From contig JAHHRQ010000076.1 in assembly GCA_020025715.1 (NCBI GenBank), positions 1 through 8,417 on the forward strand: a stretch of 8,417 nucleotides of DNA, given 5' to 3'. A model generated the notes under the pieces. The model saw only the letters and a list, made by a program, of their open reading frames with translations. It did not search any database and was not told the DNA's origin. The stretch comes from Oscillospiraceae bacterium. Lineage in GTDB: Bacteria > Bacillota > Clostridia > Oscillospirales > Oscillospiraceae. This document shows, in pieces, positions 6,169 to 8,417 of this stretch. The stretch's first letter is position 1, and the number at the start of each line of letters is the position of its first letter. Both the position numbers and the translations under genes were made by a program.

Positions 6169-6206
6169 AAAAAAAGTCTTCGGAACATTCCCGAAGGCTT
6201 TTAAAT
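6169..6206. terminator. Bidirectional intrinsic terminator
   Basis: A 12-bp stem (6172-6183 with 6191-6202, one G-U pair) and 7-nt loop lie directly after the nrdR stop. On the plus strand the stem ends in TTTT. On the minus strand it is followed by seven T residues (complement of 6169-6175). It therefore can end both nrdR and the convergent YetF/DUF4363 transcript. Confidence 0.85.
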
Positions 6207-6233
6207 TTAGAATATATCAGCTTAATTGTTTTT

Positions 6234-6311
6234 CTGACTGCATCAGAAGATATTGTGGAGCCTGATTTTTCCCTGACTGCATCAGAAAATATTGTGCAGC
6301 CTGATTTTCTC
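6234..6311. repeat. 39-bp tandem duplication at the DUF4363 gene 3' end
   Basis: Units at 6234-6272 and 6273-6311 match at 35 of 39 positions. The second unit contains the last codons and TGA of the DUF4363 gene (minus strand); the first lies beyond that stop. Because 39 is a multiple of three, the outer unit stays in frame and would encode the same KIRLHNIF tail and TGA. A weaker partial third unit may precede 6234. Confidence 0.8.
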
Positions 6312-6662
6312 CATGTCTGCAAGAGCGCGGAGCTTAAAGCATAGCCTGTCGCAGATAATGGCGTAGCTTTGTCCGTCCCCCTTTGAGGCGGCATCCTCAG
6401 CGTCGAAGAAAATGTCAGTGATTTCCGCCGTTTCGTCGCAGCGGAGGAAAATTCCGGCGTAGCGCTGTCGGCTCAAAAGAAGCTCACGGCCTTTTTGAAG
6501 CTCTCTGTCGGCTTTCGTAAGATCGCCGCTCTGGGCCAAAAGCTTTGCATTACCGGCATAGGCGCAGACGATTTCCGTGCCTTTAGAGATGTAGGCGCAG
6601 TTAAAGAGGCTCAGGATAATGAGCAGAGAGAGCAGCACCGCCGCCCAGATTTCTTTTTTCAT
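6282..6662 (-). CDS. DUF4363 family protein
   Basis: This 126-residue protein has an N-terminal membrane anchor (about residues 5-21, after MKKEIW) and a helical extracytoplasmic-type remainder with repeated Leu/Ala-rich helices. This matches DUF4363 proteins, which are of unknown function and are often encoded beside YetF/DUF421 proteins in Clostridia. The ATG overlaps the YetF gene stop by 4 nt and has GGAGG 7 nt upstream, so the pair is coupled. C22 follows the hydrophobic stretch, but the preceding LFN is a poor lipobox. The C-terminal eight residues are duplicated in frame beyond the stop. Confidence 0.75.
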   Translation of the reverse strand: MKKEIWAAVLLSLLIILSLFNCAYISKGTEIVCAYAGNAKLLAQSGDLTKADRELQKGRELLLSRQRYAGIFLRCDETAEITDIFFDAEDAASKGDGQSYAIICDRLCFKLRALADMEKIRLHNIF

Positions 6663-7339
6663 TGTGCATCCTCCTTTCGGGCAAAGTAGGTCTGACCGAA
6701 TTCGTTTACACTGAGGAAGAAAACCTTTTCGGCGTTGCTCTCCCCCAGTTGGGAAAGCTTTTTTTGAAGCCAGTTCCGGTCAAGCCCCAGTCCCTGAAGA
6801 TTTTCGTCAATAATCCGCCCGTCGGAAATGACGGTGCGTGGGTAACCCCCTTTAGAGGCTTCGGCTCCCGCCTGCGAAACGGAAAGCGGCCGCATGTCGG
6901 GAAAGAGGATGAGGCTCAATGTTCCGTCGGTTTCCAGAACGGCGTATTCAACCGAGGAAATGTCAAGACAGGATTTGGCGCGAAGTCTCTGTGTAAGCTC
7001 GTCCAGCGTGAGCCGGTTTTTCGCCATAGCCCTCTGGCAGATTTTGCCTTTTTTAATAATGATACTGGGCTTCCCCCAGACGGCGGCGCGGAATTTAGAG
7101 CTTTTCATTGTAACGCCGGTTAAAATCACTTCCGTGCAGAATAAAACCAGAACCGGCACAAGGCCGTTAATCAGTGGGATTTCAATGTCCTGCAAAGGCT
7201 GAGAGGCGAGATCTGCGGCGAGAGAAGCAAGCACGAATTCGGAAAGCTCCATTTCCCCCAGCTGTCTTTTGCCCAAAAGCCGCATGGTGACCAACAGGAC
7301 AAAATATATTATAAAAGTTCTGATAATAATGATTGCCAT
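6659..7339 (-). CDS. YetF/DUF421 family membrane protein
   Basis: This 226-residue protein has three membrane segments in the first third (about residues 3-20, 35-50 and 57-76) followed by a cytoplasmic domain. Family signatures seen are RLLGKRQLGEME (20-31), the GKPSIIIKKGKI strand after the last membrane helix, a YAVLETDGTLS stretch, and VISDGRIIDENL. YetF-type proteins occur in Firmicutes, some linked to sporulation or stress, with no firmly established activity. AAGGAG lies 6 nt before the ATG. The gene leads a two-gene operon with DUF4363. Confidence 0.88.
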   Translation of the reverse strand: MAIIIIRTFIIYFVLLVTMRLLGKRQLGEMELSEFVLASLAADLASQPLQDIEIPLINGLVPVLVLFCTEVILTGVTMKSSKFRAAVWGKPSIIIKKGKICQRAMAKNRLTLDELTQRLRAKSCLDISSVEYAVLETDGTLSLILFPDMRPLSVSQAGAEASKGGYPRTVISDGRIIDENLQGLGLDRNWLQKKLSQLGESNAEKVFFLSVNEFGQTYFARKEDAQ

Positions 7340-7353
7340 AATTTGCTCCTTGT

Positions 7354-7374
7354 CTGTCCCCGAAAGGTGGACAG
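7354..7374. promoter_or_regulatory. Small hairpin or operator with GAAA loop
   Basis: CTGTCC-CC-GAAA-GG-GGACAG forms an 8-bp stem with one bulged base (T7368) and a GNRA-type loop. It lies between the YetF gene ribosome site and its likely -10 box, so it would sit at the start of that mRNA. It could be a leader hairpin or a repressor palindrome. Confidence 0.4.
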
Positions 7375-7376
7375 TG

Positions 7377-7404
7377 TTTATAAGAGTATAACCAAAATCT
7401 TCAA
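7377..7404 (-). promoter_or_regulatory. Likely promoter of the YetF/DUF4363 operon
   Basis: On the minus strand TTGAAG (7399-7404), a 16-nt spacer and TATAAA (7377-7382) precede the YetF start by about 40 bp. No comparably good plus-strand promoter for the NagB-like gene could be found in the same 91-nt gap. Confidence 0.45.
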
Positions 7405-7430
7405 AAAATATTTTAATGAGGTGACTTTAA

Positions 7431-8129
7431 GTGAAGACTGTCATTCTACCCAAACATGATGCCGCCGAGGCCGCAGCCCAGCGTGTAAAAGAGTTATTAA
7501 AGGAAAAGCCCAAAGCGGTATTGGCCATAGAGGGCGGCAGAGACACCCGTGAATTGTATCAGCGACTTGCCGACATGAGCGCCGAGGAAGAAATAAGCTT
7601 TGCAGACGCATCCGTTTTCCTCATAAGCGATTATGAAATTGCTCCCCGCGGCAAGTATCTGAAAGACCCGATAATTGATGAATTTATCGACTGCGTAGAT
7701 ATAGACGACAATAATGTGTGCTATATAAATTCCCTCACCGCCCGAATCTATGATGAAGTCATAGAGGAAAAGGGCGGCATAGACCTTGCCATAATGAGCG
7801 TAGGCGCAGACAGCCGCATAGGCTTCAACGAGCCGGGCACCCAGTTTATGACCCTGACCCACGCCCAGAAGCTCACCGACCCCACCAGAGCAGAGCTTGC
7901 TGAGGAGTTCGGCGGCATAGAAAACGTGCCTGAAACAGGCCTCACCATGGGCATCAAGAATTTAACCGATGCAAGGGAGCAGATAGTTCTGGCATTTGGA
8001 GAAGAAAAAGCCGAGCCGGTATTCAACATGATCTACGGCCGCAACGACAGCCGCTGGCCCGCCGCCTTCCTTCAAATCCCGAAAAACGTAACCGTGTACG
8101 TTGACGCCCCCGCCGCCTCCAAGCTCTGA
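7431..8129 (+). CDS. Divergent NagB/glucosamine-6-phosphate deaminase-like protein
   Basis: This 232-residue protein of the NagB/RpiA-fold family resembles glucosamine-6-phosphate deaminase, which converts GlcN6P to fructose-6-phosphate and ammonia. Aligning by motif from memory, IGFNEPG (130-136), LTMGIKNL (171-178) and the C-terminal LQIPKNVTVYVD are conserved. Two key places differ. The phosphate-binding loop, normally like TGSTP or TGGTP, is IEGGRDT (33-39). The normal [ND]GH before IGFNEP is DSR (127-129), so the catalytic His is Arg. The Asp in the NMDEY region may be kept as D67 (ISDYE). Length is slightly short. The start is GTG with GAGGTG 7 nt upstream. It may have a changed substrate, or be a regulatory or inactive paralogue; I would not assign deaminase activity. 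Confidence 0.7.
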   Translation: MKTVILPKHDAAEAAAQRVKELLKEKPKAVLAIEGGRDTRELYQRLADMSAEEEISFADASVFLISDYEIAPRGKYLKDPIIDEFIDCVDIDDNNVCYINSLTARIYDEVIEEKGGIDLAIMSVGADSRIGFNEPGTQFMTLTHAQKLTDPTRAELAEEFGGIENVPETGLTMGIKNLTDAREQIVLAFGEEKAEPVFNMIYGRNDSRWPAAFLQIPKNVTVYVDAPAASKL

Positions 8130-8135
8130 TTTAAA

Positions 8136-8264
8136 TTTTCCTGCGAAAAAGTTTTCCTGCGCCCAAATCTTCCTGCGCCCAAATCTTCCGGCGCACAAAT
8201 TCTACGGCGCCAAAATTCTCTGCGCACAAATTCTCCGCCGTCCAAATTTTCCGGCATCCAAAAT
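8136..8264. repeat. 16-bp minisatellite, about eight units
   Basis: Units of 15-17 bp with approximate consensus ttccggcgcacaaat run from just after the NagB-like stop: 8136, 8152, 8169, 8185, 8201, 8217, 8232 and 8248. The caaat ends are spaced almost exactly 16 bp apart. Units differ at several positions, so the array is not freshly expanded. There are no spacers between units, so it is not CRISPR. Confidence 0.8.
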
Positions 8265-8288
8265 CTATTATAAGTTTTCTTATTGTGT

Positions 8289-8319
8289 CGCGATTTAAAC
8301 CGTAAAACTTTAAATCGTG
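8289..8319. repeat. AT-rich palindrome, copy B
   Basis: An 11-bp inverted repeat (cgcgatttaaa / tttaaatcgtg, one G-T) has a 9-nt loop and is closely related to the palindrome at 176-206 but with a different loop and one changed arm base. It lies after the minisatellite and before the third GC-rich repeat. Confidence 0.6.
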
Positions 8320-8396
8320 GCAAATTTGCAGTGTATTAAAATGGAAATTTTAATCCCCGATGTAAAATATACTGCCGAACGTCAAGTTTCCTATCA

Positions 8397-8417
8397 AAGC
8401 CTCCCCTTTCAAGGGGA
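8397..8417 (+). repeat. GC-rich two-stem repeat, copy 3 (cut by window end)
   Basis: The start aagcctcccc and the stem ctcccctt-tc-aagggga match the first hairpin of copies 1 and 2. The window ends inside the stem, so the second stem and tail cannot be seen. Confidence 0.6.

Noticed and set aside
6594..6662. Lipoprotein signal in the DUF4363 protein
   Set aside because: C22 follows LFN, which is not an acceptable lipobox, so a plain membrane anchor is more likely.
8136..8264. CRISPR array
   Set aside because: Units are only 16 bp, diverged, and have no unique spacers; no cas genes are present.
8072..8323. Minus-strand pentapeptide-repeat-like protein
   Set aside because: The apparent repeat arises from translating the 16-bp minisatellite, whose period is not a multiple of three; there is no ribosome site, and it overlaps the NagB-like gene end.

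Overview
The window looks like a chromosome segment from an anaerobic gut-type Firmicute, most likely class Clostridia (Oscillospiraceae-like). The evidence is the style of NrdR and thiamine diphosphokinase, a paired YetF/DUF421 and DUF4363 operon, strong AGGAGG ribosome binding sites, GTG/TTG starts, and short GC-rich palindromic repeats of the kind seen scattered in such genomes. The taxonomic call is an inference from protein style only; no marker RNA is present.

Left part (1-4760): an intergenic repeat patch (1-441) is followed by a compact minus-strand phage operon running from 4698 down to 442: small terminase, large terminase, a 78-residue membrane-anchored coiled-coil protein, P22-type portal, a holin of the Hol44/superfamily V type, and an XhlA-like membrane protein. 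Genes overlap or nearly abut, and a good sigma-A promoter (TTGACG-17-TATTAT, 4731-4759) drives the set. Capsid, scaffold/protease, head-tail connector, tail and endolysin genes are all missing: the portal is followed directly by the holin. The large terminase is intact through its Walker A, Walker B and nuclease motifs, but it has no ATG/GTG/TTG start before the P-loop. It begins at an ATT directly after, and in frame with, the small terminase stop.

Middle (4760-6210): host housekeeping genes on the plus strand. Thiamine diphosphokinase (thiN) has a perfect consensus promoter divergent from the phage promoter. nrdR has an extended -10 promoter, an NrdR-box-like core at the likely transcription start, and a bidirectional terminator after it.

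Right part (6210-8417): a minus-strand pair, YetF/DUF421 membrane protein followed by a DUF4363 protein, converges on the nrdR terminator. The 3' end of the DUF4363 gene is tandemly duplicated (39 bp). Divergent from this pair is a plus-strand NagB-family protein whose phosphate-loop and catalytic His positions are altered. It is followed by an eight-unit 16-bp minisatellite, a copy of an AT-rich palindrome also found at the left edge, and the start of another GC-rich two-stem repeat cut by the window end.

The features most worth following are the promoter-driven, capsid-less packaging/holin operon with its non-canonical TerL start, the divergent NagB-like protein, and the structured repeats at both edges.
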